From: Betaproteobacteria bacterium
Lineage (GTDB): Bacteria > Pseudomonadota > Gammaproteobacteria > Burkholderiales > Casimicrobiaceae
Direction of reading: 5' to 3'
NCBI GenBank assembly: GCA_016861105.1
Contig: BOKS01000005.1
Span: forward strand, 62,001 to 126,000
Length of the DNA: 64,000 nt
The position numbers were made by a program, and so were the translations under genes. The notes beneath the pieces were generated by a model. That model saw nothing but the letters and a program-made list of their open reading frames with translations, did not search any database and was not told where the DNA came from. Each line of letters opens with the position of its first letter. Position 1 is the first letter of the stretch. Positions 7,716-16,734 of the stretch are shown here, piece after piece.

Positions 7716-10022
7716 TCACTTGCCGCGCGCCGCGCGTTCCCGGGCGATGGTCGGCACCGCGCTGATCACCTTCGCACCCGCGACGCAGTCGACGAAGTAG
7801 CGGCGCCGCCCGCCGATCTCCTCCTCGACGAGCCCGTGGATGTCGGTGTCGAAGCCGGGGAAGCGCTCGTTGAAGTCGCGCGCGAACTGCAGGTACTTGA
7901 CGATCTGCCGGTTGAAGCGCTCGCCGGGGATCAGCAGCGGGATGCCCGGCGGATAGGGCGTCAGCAGCGCGCTGGTGACGCGGCCCTCGAGGTCGTCGAT
8001 CTCGACGCGCTCGATCTCGCGGTGCGCCATGCGCGCGAAGGCGTCGGCCGGGCGCATCGCCGGCTCGAGGTTGCTGACGTACATCTCGGTCGTCAGGCGC
8101 CCGATGTCGTTCGCCTTGTAGATGCCGTGGATCGCGTCGCAGAGGTCGCGCAGGCCGATCTTCTCGTAGCGGGGGTGCGACTGCACGAACTCCGGCAGCA
8201 CCCTCCACAGCGGGTTGTTCGCGTCGTAGTCGGCCTTGAACTGCTGCAGCGCGGTGACCAGCGTGTTCCAGCGGCCCTTGGTGATGCCGATGGTGAACAT
8301 GATGAAGAACGAGTAGAGCCCCGTCTTCTCCACGATCACGCCGTGCTCGGCGAGGTACTTGGTGACGATGGACGCCGGGATGCCGGGCTCGGCGAACTCC
8401 CCGGTCACGTCGAGGCCCGGCGTGAGCACAGTCGCCTTGATCGGGTCGAGCATGTTGAACCCCGGCGCCAGGTCGCCGAAGCCGTGCCACGGGTCGTTCG
8501 CCTTCAGCATCCAGTCGTCGCGGCTGCCGATGCCCTCGGCGGCCAGGTGGTCCGGGCCCCAGACCTTGAACCACCACGACGCGCCGAACTCCTCCTCCAC
8601 CTTGCGCATCGCACGGCGGAAGTCGAGCGCCTCCATGATCGACTCCTCGACCAGCGCCGGCCCGCCGGGCGACTCCATCATCGCCGCGGCCACGTCGCAC
8701 GAGGCGATGATCGCGTACTGCGGCGACGTCGAGCTGTGCATCAGGTACGCCTCGTTGAAGCGGTGCCGGTCGAGCTGCCGCGTCTCGCTGTACTGCACGA
8801 GGATCTGCGAGGCCTGCGAGAGCCCCGCGAGCAGCTTGTGCGTCGACTGCGTGGAGAACACGAGCGCGTCGCGGCTGCGCGGCCGGTCCTTGCCGATCGC
8901 GTGCATGCCGCGGTAGTAGTCGTGGAACGCCGCGTGCGGCAGCCAGGCCTCGTCGAAGTGCAGCGTGTCGATGCGGCTGCCGAGCAGCTCCTTGATCGCG
9001 TCGACGTTGTAGAGGATGCCGTCGTAGGTGCTCTGCGTGATCGTCAGGATCCGCGGCTTGCTCTTGACGTCCCTCGCGAACGGGTGCGCCCGGATCTTGC
9101 GCTCGATCGTCTCCCAGCGGAACTCGCTCTGCGGGATCGGCCCGATGATGCCGACGTGGTTGCGCGTCGGCGTCAGGAAGACCGGAATCGCCCCGGTCAT
9201 CGTGATCGCGTGCAGGATCGACTTGTGGCAGTTGCGGTCGACGACGACCACGTCGCCCGGGGCGACGGTCGCGTGCCACACCATCTTGTTCGACGAGGAC
9301 GTGCCGTTGGTGACGAAGAACAGCTCGTCGCTGTTGAAGATCCGCGCGGCGTTGCGCTCGGAGGCCGCGACCGGCCCGCTGTGGTCGAGCAGCTGGCCGA
9401 GCTCGTCGACGGAGTTGCACACGTCGGCCCGCAGCAGGTTCTCGCCGAAGAACTGGTGGAACATCTGGCCGACGGGGCTCTTCAGGAACGCGACGCCGCC
9501 GGAGTGGCCGGGGCAGTGCCACGAGTACGAGCCGTCGCTCGCGTAGTGCACGAGCGCGCGGAAGAACGGCGGCGCGAGGCCGCCGAGATAGGACCGCGCC
9601 TCGCGCGCGATGTAGCGCGCGACGAACTCGGGCGTGTCCTCGTTCATGTGGATGAAGCCGTGCAGCTGCCGCAGGATGTCGTTGGGAATGTGCCGCGACG
9701 TGCGCGTCTCGCCGTAGAGGAACACCGGGATCTCGGCGTTGCGGAACCGGATCTCCTCGCAGAACGCGCGCAGGCCGGCGATGGCGGCGGGCGTCTCGCC
9801 GGGCGCGGCCGAGGACAGCTCCTCGTCGTCGATCGACAGGATGAACGCCGAGGCGCGGCTCTGCTGCTGCGCGAAGCTCGCGAGGTCGCCGTAGCTCGTC
9901 ACCCCCAGCACCTCGAGCCCCTCGGACTCGAGCGCCCGGGCGAGCGCGCGGATGCCCAGCCCGCTCGCGTTCTCGGATCGGAAGTCCTCGTCGATGATGA
10001 CGACGGGAAAGCGGAACTTCAT
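7716..10022 (-). CDS. Basic amino acid (arginine/lysine/ornithine) decarboxylase
   Basis: A 768-residue fold-type I PLP decarboxylase of the AdiA/LdcC/SpeC family. The N-terminal 130 residues are a response-regulator-like wing domain (FRFPVVIIDEDF start). The large domain carries HCPGHSGG (about 169-176), the Asp-containing HFDEAW and the PLP lysine in STQSTHKLL (K396). The C-terminal part has the TPYPPGIPLLIPGE stretch. It decarboxylates a basic amino acid to a polyamine or to agmatine/cadaverine; which substrate cannot be read from sequence. This gene upstream of dcd, apbC and metG is a common betaproteobacterial order. Confidence 0.9.
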   Translation of the reverse strand: MKFRFPVVIIDEDFRSENASGLGIRALARALESEGLEVLGVTSYGDLASFAQQQSRASAFILSIDDEELSSAAPGETPAAIAGLRAFCEEIRFRNAEIPVFLYGETRTSRHIPNDILRQLHGFIHMNEDTPEFVARYIAREARSYLGGLAPPFFRALVHYASDGSYSWHCPGHSGGVAFLKSPVGQMFHQFFGENLLRADVCNSVDELGQLLDHSGPVAASERNAARIFNSDELFFVTNGTSSSNKMVWHATVAPGDVVVVDRNCHKSILHAITMTGAIPVFLTPTRNHVGIIGPIPQSEFRWETIERKIRAHPFARDVKSKPRILTITQSTYDGILYNVDAIKELLGSRIDTLHFDEAWLPHAAFHDYYRGMHAIGKDRPRSRDALVFSTQSTHKLLAGLSQASQILVQYSETRQLDRHRFNEAYLMHSSTSPQYAIIASCDVAAAMMESPGGPALVEESIMEALDFRRAMRKVEEEFGASWWFKVWGPDHLAAEGIGSRDDWMLKANDPWHGFGDLAPGFNMLDPIKATVLTPGLDVTGEFAEPGIPASIVTKYLAEHGVIVEKTGLYSFFIMFTIGITKGRWNTLVTALQQFKADYDANNPLWRVLPEFVQSHPRYEKIGLRDLCDAIHGIYKANDIGRLTTEMYVSNLEPAMRPADAFARMAHREIERVEIDDLEGRVTSALLTPYPPGIPLLIPGERFNRQIVKYLQFARDFNERFPGFDTDIHGLVEEEIGGRRRYFVDCVAGAKVISAVPTIARERAARGK

Positions 10023-10191
10023 CGCAGCGCTCCTGCGCAGTGGACGTGGGCTCGCACCGCCCGGGGACCCTCGCCCCGCGGACCGGCGCCATTGTGCGCC
10101 GGCCCTCCGGGCCGCGCGAGGGGTTTGACGGCCCGACGCGCCCGGAGTGCCCGGGCCGCTGCGCCGTTCGCAACAGGACGCGCCGGCACGC

Positions 10192-11406
10192 TCACCTCCG
10201 CCCGCCCGCCAGCGCCGCCGCGCGCGGATGCGCGCGCAGCCGGGCCATCGCCCACACCCCCAGCGCCGGGCCGACGGCGAGCGGCATGAAGGCGTAGCGC
10301 CAGCCCCACGCTTCCACCCACGCCGGCATCAGGTGGATGGTGAGCAGCGTGAGCGTGAAGCCCAGTGCCGTCTGCACGGTCAGCATCGTGCCGACGCGCG
10401 AGCGGTCGGCGAGCTCCGCGACCGAGGCCGAGAACTGCGCCGAATCGGCGACGATGCTGATGCCCCACACCACCGCGACCGCGGCGAGCAGCAGCGGCGG
10501 CCCGCCGAACAGGAAGCCGATGCCCGCGGCGCACGTCCCCGACACGGCCATCGCCGCGATCGTCGTCGCCGTGCGGCCGATGCGGTCCGCGTAGTAGCCG
10601 GCGGCCACGCAACCGAGCGCACCGGCGCCGATCGTCGCGAACGCGCCGAGCTTGGCCGCCGTCGCGGCCTCGGCCGCCGGCAGCGACTGCACGAAGCTCG
10701 CCTGGAGAAACACGCCGATCCACGCCCACATCGCGTACAGCTCCCACATGTGGCCGAGGTAGCCGAAGTTCGCGAGGCGCAGCGGCGGGTCGCGGAAGAC
10801 GGCGAGGATCGCGCGCGGGTCGAAAGGCGGCGACGGGGCCCGCTGCGGCCCCACGCCCGCCGCGAGCACGAGGGCCGCCGCCCCGGCCGCGGACGCCGAC
10901 GCCGCCGCGACCGGGATCCGCCAGTCCACGCCGCCGATCGCGTTGACCAGATGCGGGCTCGCCGACCCCAGCGTGAGCGCGCCCACGAGGATGCCGACCA
11001 GCAGGCCCATGTCGCCCTTCGCCCACGTCGCCACGAGCTTCATCCCGACCGGGTAGACGCCGGCCATCGCCACCCCGGTGGCGAAGCGCAGCAGCGGCGC
11101 GGCGGCCGTGCGCGGGTCCACGGCGAGCAGCAGCGCGTTCGCGACGGCGCCCGCCAGCGCGGAGAGCGCGATCAGGCGGCGTGGGTCGACGCGGTCGGGG
11201 AGGCCCAGCACGGCGCTCGCGAGGCAGCCGACGACGAAGCCCGCCTGCACGCCGCTGGTCAGCGCGGCCTGCATGAAGCCGGTCAGCGCGTACTCGTCGA
11301 CGAGGGCGGGAACGACCGCCGAGGCGGAGAACCACAGCGCCATCGCGCCGACCTGCGCGAGCGCGACGATGGCGATCGACCAGGGCTTCGACTCGCGCAG
11401 GCGCAT
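10192..11406 (-). CDS. Major facilitator superfamily transporter
   Basis: A 404-residue integral membrane protein with about twelve hydrophobic segments and an MFS layout. It has a substrate-independent loop after the second helix (LGLPDRVDPRRL) and a second half beginning near residue 215. The first helix follows the short basic MRLRESK start. It resembles nitrate/cyanate-type or drug/metabolite MFS members but has no motif that fixes the substrate. It lies upstream of the decarboxylase on the same strand, with a 169-base gap in which I see nothing. The 45-base gap to dcd suggests co-transcription. Confidence 0.8.
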   Translation of the reverse strand: MRLRESKPWSIAIVALAQVGAMALWFSASAVVPALVDEYALTGFMQAALTSGVQAGFVVGCLASAVLGLPDRVDPRRLIALSALAGAVANALLLAVDPRTAAAPLLRFATGVAMAGVYPVGMKLVATWAKGDMGLLVGILVGALTLGSASPHLVNAIGGVDWRIPVAAASASAAGAAALVLAAGVGPQRAPSPPFDPRAILAVFRDPPLRLANFGYLGHMWELYAMWAWIGVFLQASFVQSLPAAEAATAAKLGAFATIGAGALGCVAAGYYADRIGRTATTIAAMAVSGTCAAGIGFLFGGPPLLLAAVAVVWGISIVADSAQFSASVAELADRSRVGTMLTVQTALGFTLTLLTIHLMPAWVEAWGWRYAFMPLAVGPALGVWAMARLRAHPRAAALAGGRR

Positions 11407-11451
11407 CGGGGTCGCGCGCAGGGCGGCCGCAATCTCGGCGGCGCGCCGTGG

Positions 11452-13149
11452 CTAGATGCGCGGGAGCGTGACGCCCTGCTGCCCCTGGTACTTGCCGCCG
11501 CGGTCCTTGTACGACGTCTCGCAGACCTCGTCGGACTCGAAGAAGATCACCTGCGCGACGCCCTCGTTCGCGTAGATCTTCGCCGGCAGCGGCGTCGTGT
11601 TGCTGAACTCGAGCGTGACGTGGCCTTCCCACTCCGGCTCGAGGGGCGTTACGTTCACGATGATGCCGCAGTTGCTCACGAACACGCCGGACTCCAGCGC
11701 AAAGTTGCCCGCTTCGGGGACGGTGAGGCAATAGACGTCGTGATCGCCCGCGAGCTCCCGCACGGCGACCACCTTGTGGTTCCGCGCCCGGCTGCCCTGG
11801 CCGCGAAACCGCTCGATCACCTCGGGGAACCGTCGGAAGACCGAGCGATCGCAGTCCAGCTCGCGTGCCGCACCGCGGATCGAACCGGTCCTGTTCAGCG
11901 CCGACAGGATCTCGCGCTCGCCGATGTCCGCGCGCAACCGGACGTGACGCGCAACGTCGGCCTGACGCAACCGCCGCGTTCCATCGTCTCGCGACCATGC
12001 CGCCGCAATTGCCTGGCCGTGCCGGACCCGCTCGGCAGGATCGGCGAACCTGCGCAAGGTGGCCTGCCTATGCCGGGCACGCGTTTCGTCGGTGGGGTGC
12101 CGGCGTTCGTCCAGCACGCGTGCCCGAACGGCCGCATACGCCGGATCCGACCAGAACGCGGCCGCCCGCTTGGCCTGCAGCTCCGAGTAGCGCGCCACCC
12201 ACTCCGGATCGCACGACCGGCGCTCCAGGGCCGCGCGAATGGCGGCGGAATGCCCGTCGGCATCGAAGTCTGCCCCATAGCTTTCCGCGTTGTGCAGCCG
12301 GATGTGCTCGGCCGCCACCATGCGAACGAGATTCGTAGGGCGGTTGTTCCGGCGATCGAAATCGACATGGTGCCGGTGCGTCCCGGGCGCGTCGGGATAG
12401 ATGCCGCCGCGAAGGTTCCACTCGTCTGCAAGCCGATGCGTCGGTTCCAGATGCCCCGTGATGGGCTGGTAGACCATCTCGTAGCCGCGGAACAGGTCGC
12501 GGTACAAAGGCATCAGCGAAACGCCGGGCCGCAGGGCCGCTGCCGCCGCCATCCGGCCGTCACGCAGCATGAACTCGTGATCCGGCGTTGCGTGGATGAG
12601 ATCGCCGCTGTCGAGCGCCACTTCCACCAGTGCATCGCGCCCGACGTAGCGGGGAGCATCGAGCAGCGCCACGACGACGCGACCGTTCGGGCCGATGGCG
12701 TAACCCCAGAACAGTTCGCCATCCTGCGCGCGCCGCGCCATGTCTTCGAGCGATGCGCTGGTCCCGTCCACCAGCGCAACGCGCGTGTCGCCGCGAAAGC
12801 AGCGCGCATACGTGCTCTTGCCGAGGCACACGACGAGCACGTTCCGCGGGATCCGGAAGTACTCCACCGTGCGTGCCAGCGCGAAGGAGTTCGGCGGGAT
12901 GATGCACACCTCGCCGCGGAAATCGACGAACGACCCGGCGTCGAAGCGCTTCGGGTCGACGATCGTCGAGTTGATGTTGGTGAAGATCTTGAATTCGTCG
13001 CTGCAGCGGATGTCGTAGCCGTAGCTCGACGTGCCGTACGAGACGATGCGCCGTCCGTCGACCTCGCGCACCTGCCCCGGCTCGTAGGGCTCGATCATGC
13101 GCTGCTCGGAGGCCATGCGGCGGATCCAGCGGTCGGACTTGACGGTCAT
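11452..13149 (-). CDS. dcd: dCTP deaminase interrupted by an in-frame intein
   Basis: A 565-codon gene. Residues 1-116 and 494-565 together make a complete 188-residue dCTP deaminase, the usual length for the family. The flanks join as [21 protein letters not shown], and the [11 protein letters not shown] segment with the catalytic Glu is intact. The enzyme deaminates dCTP to dUTP (with ammonia release), which Dut at 54.9 kb can convert to dUMP for thymidylate synthesis. The start is the ATG at 13149, giving the family N-terminus [13 protein letters not shown]; an open frame upstream to 13317 has no support. The insertion (residues 117-493) must splice out to give active enzyme, because it splits the conserved active-site segment. 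Confidence 0.92.
   Translation of the reverse strand: MTVKSDRWIRRMASEQRMIEPYEPGQVREVDGRRIVSYGTSSYGYDIRCSDEFKIFTNINSTIVDPKRFDAGSFVDFRGEVCIIPPNSFALARTVEYFRIPRNVLVVCLGKSTYARCFRGDTRVALVDGTSASLEDMARRAQDGELFWGYAIGPNGRVVVALLDAPRYVGRDALVEVALDSGDLIHATPDHEFMLRDGRMAAAAALRPGVSLMPLYRDLFRGYEMVYQPITGHLEPTHRLADEWNLRGGIYPDAPGTHRHHVDFDRRNNRPTNLVRMVAAEHIRLHNAESYGADFDADGHSAAIRAALERRSCDPEWVARYSELQAKRAAAFWSDPAYAAVRARVLDERRHPTDETRARHRQATLRRFADPAERVRHGQAIAAAWSRDDGTRRLRQADVARHVRLRADIGEREILSALNRTGSIRGAARELDCDRSVFRRFPEVIERFRGQGSRARNHKVVAVRELAGDHDVYCLTVPEAGNFALESGVFVSNCGIIVNVTPLEPEWEGHVTLEFSNTTPLPAKIYANEGVAQVIFFESDEVCETSYKDRGGKYQGQQGVTLPRI
11671..12801 (-). other. Intein with HNH homing endonuclease inside Dcd
   Basis: 377 residues (117-493 of the precursor). 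Block A starts with the nucleophile in [13 protein letters not shown]. Block B has the TPDH motif ([16 protein letters not shown]). An HNH endonuclease core follows ([20 protein letters not shown], about residues 256-275). Next come basic helical segments and a helix-turn-helix-like segment ([20 protein letters not shown]). Blocks F and G are [15 protein letters not shown] and GVFVSN, ending in Asn493, with Cys494 as the +1 extein residue. The penultimate residue is Ser instead of the usual His. The endonuclease would make the element mobile into intein-free dcd alleles. Confidence 0.9.
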
Positions 13150-13231
13150 GCGGGGCTCCGGCGCGTGGCCGCGACGCGGGCGCGCGCGTCGCGGCTTTCG
13201 TTCGGGAAGGAGGGCGGCGCCGGCGGGCACG

Positions 13232-13248
13232 GGCGGGAGCATCCCGCC
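13232..13248 (-). terminator. Small hairpin downstream of mrp
   Basis: GGCGGGA (13232-13238) and TCCCGCC (13242-13248) form a 7-bp stem with a 3-base loop, about 125 bases past the mrp stop. No T-run follows. The rest of the 13150-13372 gap shows no gene. Confidence 0.3.
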
Positions 13249-13372
13249 ATCGCAGCAGGCGACTGCCGCGACGGCCATCGGCCGTCCGGACGATGGCGCG
13301 CGGCCGGCCCTCGCCACGGGGGCCGTGCCGCGCCCGGCGCGCAGCGACGCGACACGCCGCCGCCGCGGCCCA

Positions 13373-14461
13373 TCAGGTGTTCTGGATCACGATCGACGGG
13401 AACTTCGCGCTGAAGTCCTCGGCCTTCTGCGCGACGGCGACCGCGGTGCGGCGGGCGATCGCGCGGTAGATCTGCGCCACCTTGCCGTCCGGGTCGGCGA
13501 CGACCGTCGGACGGCCGGTGTCGGCCTGCTCGCGGATGCGGATGTCGAGCGGCAGGCTCCCGAGGAACGGCACGTTGTAGTCCGCGCACATCTTCTCGGC
13601 GCCGCCGCTGCCGAAGATCGGCTCGGCGTGCCCGCAGTTGCTGCACACGTGGATGCTCATGTTCTCGACGATGCCCACGATCGGCACGCCCACCTTCTCG
13701 AACATCTTGAGGCCCTTGCGGGCGTCGATCAGCGCGATGTCCTGCGGCGTGGTGACGATCAGCGCGCCGGTCACCGGCACCTTCTGCGACAGCGTGAGCT
13801 GGATGTCGCCGGTGCCCGGGGGCATGTCGACGACCAGGTAGTCGAGGTCGCGCCAGCGCGTGTCCTTGAGCAGCTGCTCGAGCGCCTGCGTCACCATCGG
13901 CCCGCGCCACACCATCGGCGTGTCGATGTCGATCAGGAACCCGATCGACATGGCCTGCAGCCCGTAGGCCTCCATCGGCTCGATCGTCTTGCCGTCGGTG
14001 GACTCGGGGCGGCCGGAGATGCCGAGCATCGTCGGCTGCGACGGGCCGTAGATGTCGGCGTCGAGCACGCCGACGGCCGCGCCCTCGGCGGCGAGCGCGA
14101 GCGCGAGGTTGACGGCGGTGGTCGACTTGCCGACCCCGCCCTTGCCGCTCGCCACCGCGATGATGTTCTTGACGCCCGGCACGAGCTTCACGCCGCGCTG
14201 CACGGCGTGCGCGGTGATGCGGTGCGTGACGTTCACGGTGACGCGGCCCACGCCGGGGAGCGTCGCCAGCGCCTCGCTCGCCAGCCGCCGCAGCTCAGCG
14301 TACTGGCTCTTCGCCGGGTAGCCGAGGACGACGTCCACGGTGACGTTCCCCGCGTCGACCGCCACCTTCTTCACGGCCTTGGACGCGACCAGGTCGCGGC
14401 CGGTGTTGGGGTCGACGACGGCGGCAAGCCGCGCCTGGACGTCGGCTTCGGTGAGCGCCAT
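13373..14461 (-). CDS. apbC: Iron-sulfur carrier Mrp/ApbC P-loop ATPase
   Basis: A 362-residue Mrp/NBP35-type ATPase. The N-terminal 90 residues form a MIP18/DUF59 domain. The P-loop is the deviant Walker [18 protein letters not shown]. The C-terminal C-x2-C pair in [13 protein letters not shown] binds the transferred Fe-S cluster as a dimer. It acts as a cytoplasmic scaffold/carrier for cluster delivery to apoproteins. It is divergent from metG, a conserved arrangement in betaproteobacteria. Confidence 0.93.
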   Translation of the reverse strand: MALTEADVQARLAAVVDPNTGRDLVASKAVKKVAVDAGNVTVDVVLGYPAKSQYAELRRLASEALATLPGVGRVTVNVTHRITAHAVQRGVKLVPGVKNIIAVASGKGGVGKSTTAVNLALALAAEGAAVGVLDADIYGPSQPTMLGISGRPESTDGKTIEPMEAYGLQAMSIGFLIDIDTPMVWRGPMVTQALEQLLKDTRWRDLDYLVVDMPPGTGDIQLTLSQKVPVTGALIVTTPQDIALIDARKGLKMFEKVGVPIVGIVENMSIHVCSNCGHAEPIFGSGGAEKMCADYNVPFLGSLPLDIRIREQADTGRPTVVADPDGKVAQIYRAIARRTAVAVAQKAEDFSAKFPSIVIQNT

Positions 14462-14579
14462 GGCTAGCGGAACTCCTGGGACGAGGGAGCGGACGGACGG
14501 CTTCGCGGACGACCGGCGATTCTACCCCGATTCGCCGTCGCGCCCCGGGCCGGGCGAGGGTCCCGCGAAGGCCGTTTGC

Positions 14580-14585
14580 TAGAAT
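14580..14585 (+). promoter_or_regulatory. Probable metG -10 element
   Basis: TAGAAT in the context TTTGCTAGAATCGC, 33 bases before the metG ATG. The same TTTGCTAGAATCGC string precedes purM at 37175-37187, which supports it as a vegetative promoter. No clear -35 is visible. Confidence 0.55.
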
Positions 14586-14618
14586 CGCCGCTTCTCCCCT
14601 GCGACGGCAAGGTCATCG

Positions 14619-16688
14619 ATGAGCCCCGAGCGCCGGCGCCTGTTCGTGACGACGGCGCTCCCGTACGCGAACGGACCGTTCCACATCGGCCACATCATGG
14701 AGTACATCCAGGCCGACGTCTGGGTGCGCCACCAGCGGATGCAGGGGCACGAGGTGCACTTCGTCTGCGCCGACGACACGCACGGCGCGCCGATCATGCT
14801 GAAGGCGGAAGCCGAGGGCGTGACGCCGCAGGCGCTGGTCGCGCGCGTCGCCGCCACGCGGCCGAAGCACCTCGGCGGCTTCCACATCGGGTTCGACCAC
14901 TGGCACTCGACCGATTCCCCGGAGAACGTCGAGCTGTCGCAGGACATCTACCGCAAGCTGAAGGCGGCCGGGCTGGTCGACACGCGCACGATCGAGCAGT
15001 TCTTCGACCCGGTCAAGGCGATGTTCCTGCCCGACCGCTACATCAAGGGCGAGTGCCCGAAGTGCGGCGCTGCGGACCAGTACGGCGACGCCTGCGAGAA
15101 CTGCAGCTCGGTGTACGCGCCGACGGACCTGCGCAACCCCTACTCCACGCTGTCCGGCGCCGCGCCGGTGCTGAAGGCCTCCGAGCACTACTTCTTCCGG
15201 CTGTCGGACCCGGCGTGCGTCGCATTCCTGCGCGAGTGGGCGCTGGGCGGGCGGCTGCAGCCGGAGGTCGCCAACAAGGCGCGCGAGTGGCTCGACGCCG
15301 GCGGCAAGGGCCTCGCCGACTGGGACATCTCGCGCGATGCGCCCTACTTCGGCATCCCGATCCCCGACGCCCCCGGCAAGTACTTCTACGTGTGGCTCGA
15401 CGCGCCGATCGGCTACCTCGCGAGCCTGAAGGCGCACCTCGCCTCGCAGGGCATCGACTTCGCGGCGTTCCTCGCCGACCCGCGCGTCGAGCAGGTCCAC
15501 TTCATCGGCAAGGACATCGTCTACTTCCACACGCTGTTCTGGCCGGCGATGCTGAAGTTCGCGGGCGCGCCCTACAAGGTGCCCGACGCCGTCCACGTGC
15601 ACGGCTTCATCACGTTCTCCGGCGAGAAGATGTCGAAGTCGCGCGGCACCGGCATCAGCCCCGACGTCTACCTCGACCTCGGCCTCGACCCGGAGTGGCT
15701 GCGCTACTACCTCGCGGCCAAGCTCAACGGCCGCGTCGAGGACCTCGACTTCAACCCCGACGACTTCCTCGCGCGCGTCAACAGCGACCTGATCGGCAAG
15801 TACGTCAACATCGCGAGCCGCGCCGCGCCGTTTCTCACGCGCCACTTCGGCGGCGTGCTGGCGACGCCGGCCGAGACCGACACCGAGCGCGCGAACCGCC
15901 TCACGATCGCGCAGGTCGAGGCCGAGTCCGCGCGGGCGAACTACGAGGCGCGCGAGTACGGCCGCGTGATGCGCGACGCGATGCGCATCGCCGACCGTCT
16001 GAACGAGGCGTTCGACGCGGCGCAGCCGTGGCTGCTGGCGAAGGACGCGGGCAGGCGCGACGCGCTGCAGACGATCTGCTCGCAGTCGCTGCAGGGCTTC
16101 CAGCAGCTGACGGTGATGCTCGCGCCGGTGCTGCCGAAGCTCGCCGCGCGCGTGGCGCGCGAGCTGTTCGGCCTCGAGCGCGACTTCGCCTGGGACGACG
16201 CGTACCGCGAGCCGGGCAGCGTCAGGCCGTTCCGGCACCTGATGCAGCGCATCGATCCGCGGCAGCTGGACGCCCTGCTGGAGGGCCCGAAGTCGGGCGC
16301 TGCGGCGGAGGGGGCGGCGGCCGCGACGACCGCCGCGGCGACCCCGGCCGGCGCGGCCGGCACGATCGGCATCGACGAGTTCTCGAGGATCGACCTGCGC
16401 ATCGCGCGCATCGTGGGCGCGGAGCACGTCGCGGGGGCCGACAGGCTCGTGAAGCTCACGCTCGACGTCGGCGAGGGCCGCCACCGCACCGTGTTCGCCG
16501 GCATCCGCGCCGCCTACCGCCCCGAGGACCTCGTCGGCCGGCTGACGCCAGTGGTCGCGAACCTCGCCCCGCGCAGGATGAAGTTCGGCGTCTCGGAAGG
16601 CATGGTGCTCGCCGCCTCGGGCGACGGGCCCGGCGTGTACCTGCTCGCGCCCGACGACGGCGCGCAGCCGGGCATGCGCGTGAAATGA
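14619..16688 (+). CDS. metG: Methionyl-tRNA synthetase
   Basis: A 689-residue class I synthetase of the MetG1 type. HIGH is at residues 22-25. A zinc knuckle has C146, C149, C159 and C162. The KMSKS loop is at 337-341. A C-terminal EMAP-II-like tRNA-binding domain begins near residue 585 ([20 protein letters not shown]) after an Ala-rich linker. It charges initiator and elongator tRNA-Met. It starts a rightward run that continues 46 bases later with the Ehr operon. Confidence 0.97.
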   Translation: MSPERRRLFVTTALPYANGPFHIGHIMEYIQADVWVRHQRMQGHEVHFVCADDTHGAPIMLKAEAEGVTPQALVARVAATRPKHLGGFHIGFDHWHSTDSPENVELSQDIYRKLKAAGLVDTRTIEQFFDPVKAMFLPDRYIKGECPKCGAADQYGDACENCSSVYAPTDLRNPYSTLSGAAPVLKASEHYFFRLSDPACVAFLREWALGGRLQPEVANKAREWLDAGGKGLADWDISRDAPYFGIPIPDAPGKYFYVWLDAPIGYLASLKAHLASQGIDFAAFLADPRVEQVHFIGKDIVYFHTLFWPAMLKFAGAPYKVPDAVHVHGFITFSGEKMSKSRGTGISPDVYLDLGLDPEWLRYYLAAKLNGRVEDLDFNPDDFLARVNSDLIGKYVNIASRAAPFLTRHFGGVLATPAETDTERANRLTIAQVEAESARANYEAREYGRVMRDAMRIADRLNEAFDAAQPWLLAKDAGRRDALQTICSQSLQGFQQLTVMLAPVLPKLAARVARELFGLERDFAWDDAYREPGSVRPFRHLMQRIDPRQLDALLEGPKSGAAAEGAAAATTAAATPAGAAGTIGIDEFSRIDLRIARIVGAEHVAGADRLVKLTLDVGEGRHRTVFAGIRAAYRPEDLVGRLTPVVANLAPRRMKFGVSEGMVLAASGDGPGVYLLAPDDGAQPGMRVK

Positions 16689-16734
16689 CGGGACCGGACG
16701 ACCGCGCCGCGGCGCGGCGCGCGCGGCGCCGCGG

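Noticed and set aside
13150-13317. N-terminal extension of Dcd from an upstream in-frame ATG
   Set aside because: The 56 extra residues are low-complexity and unlike Dcd; the family N-terminus starts at 13149.
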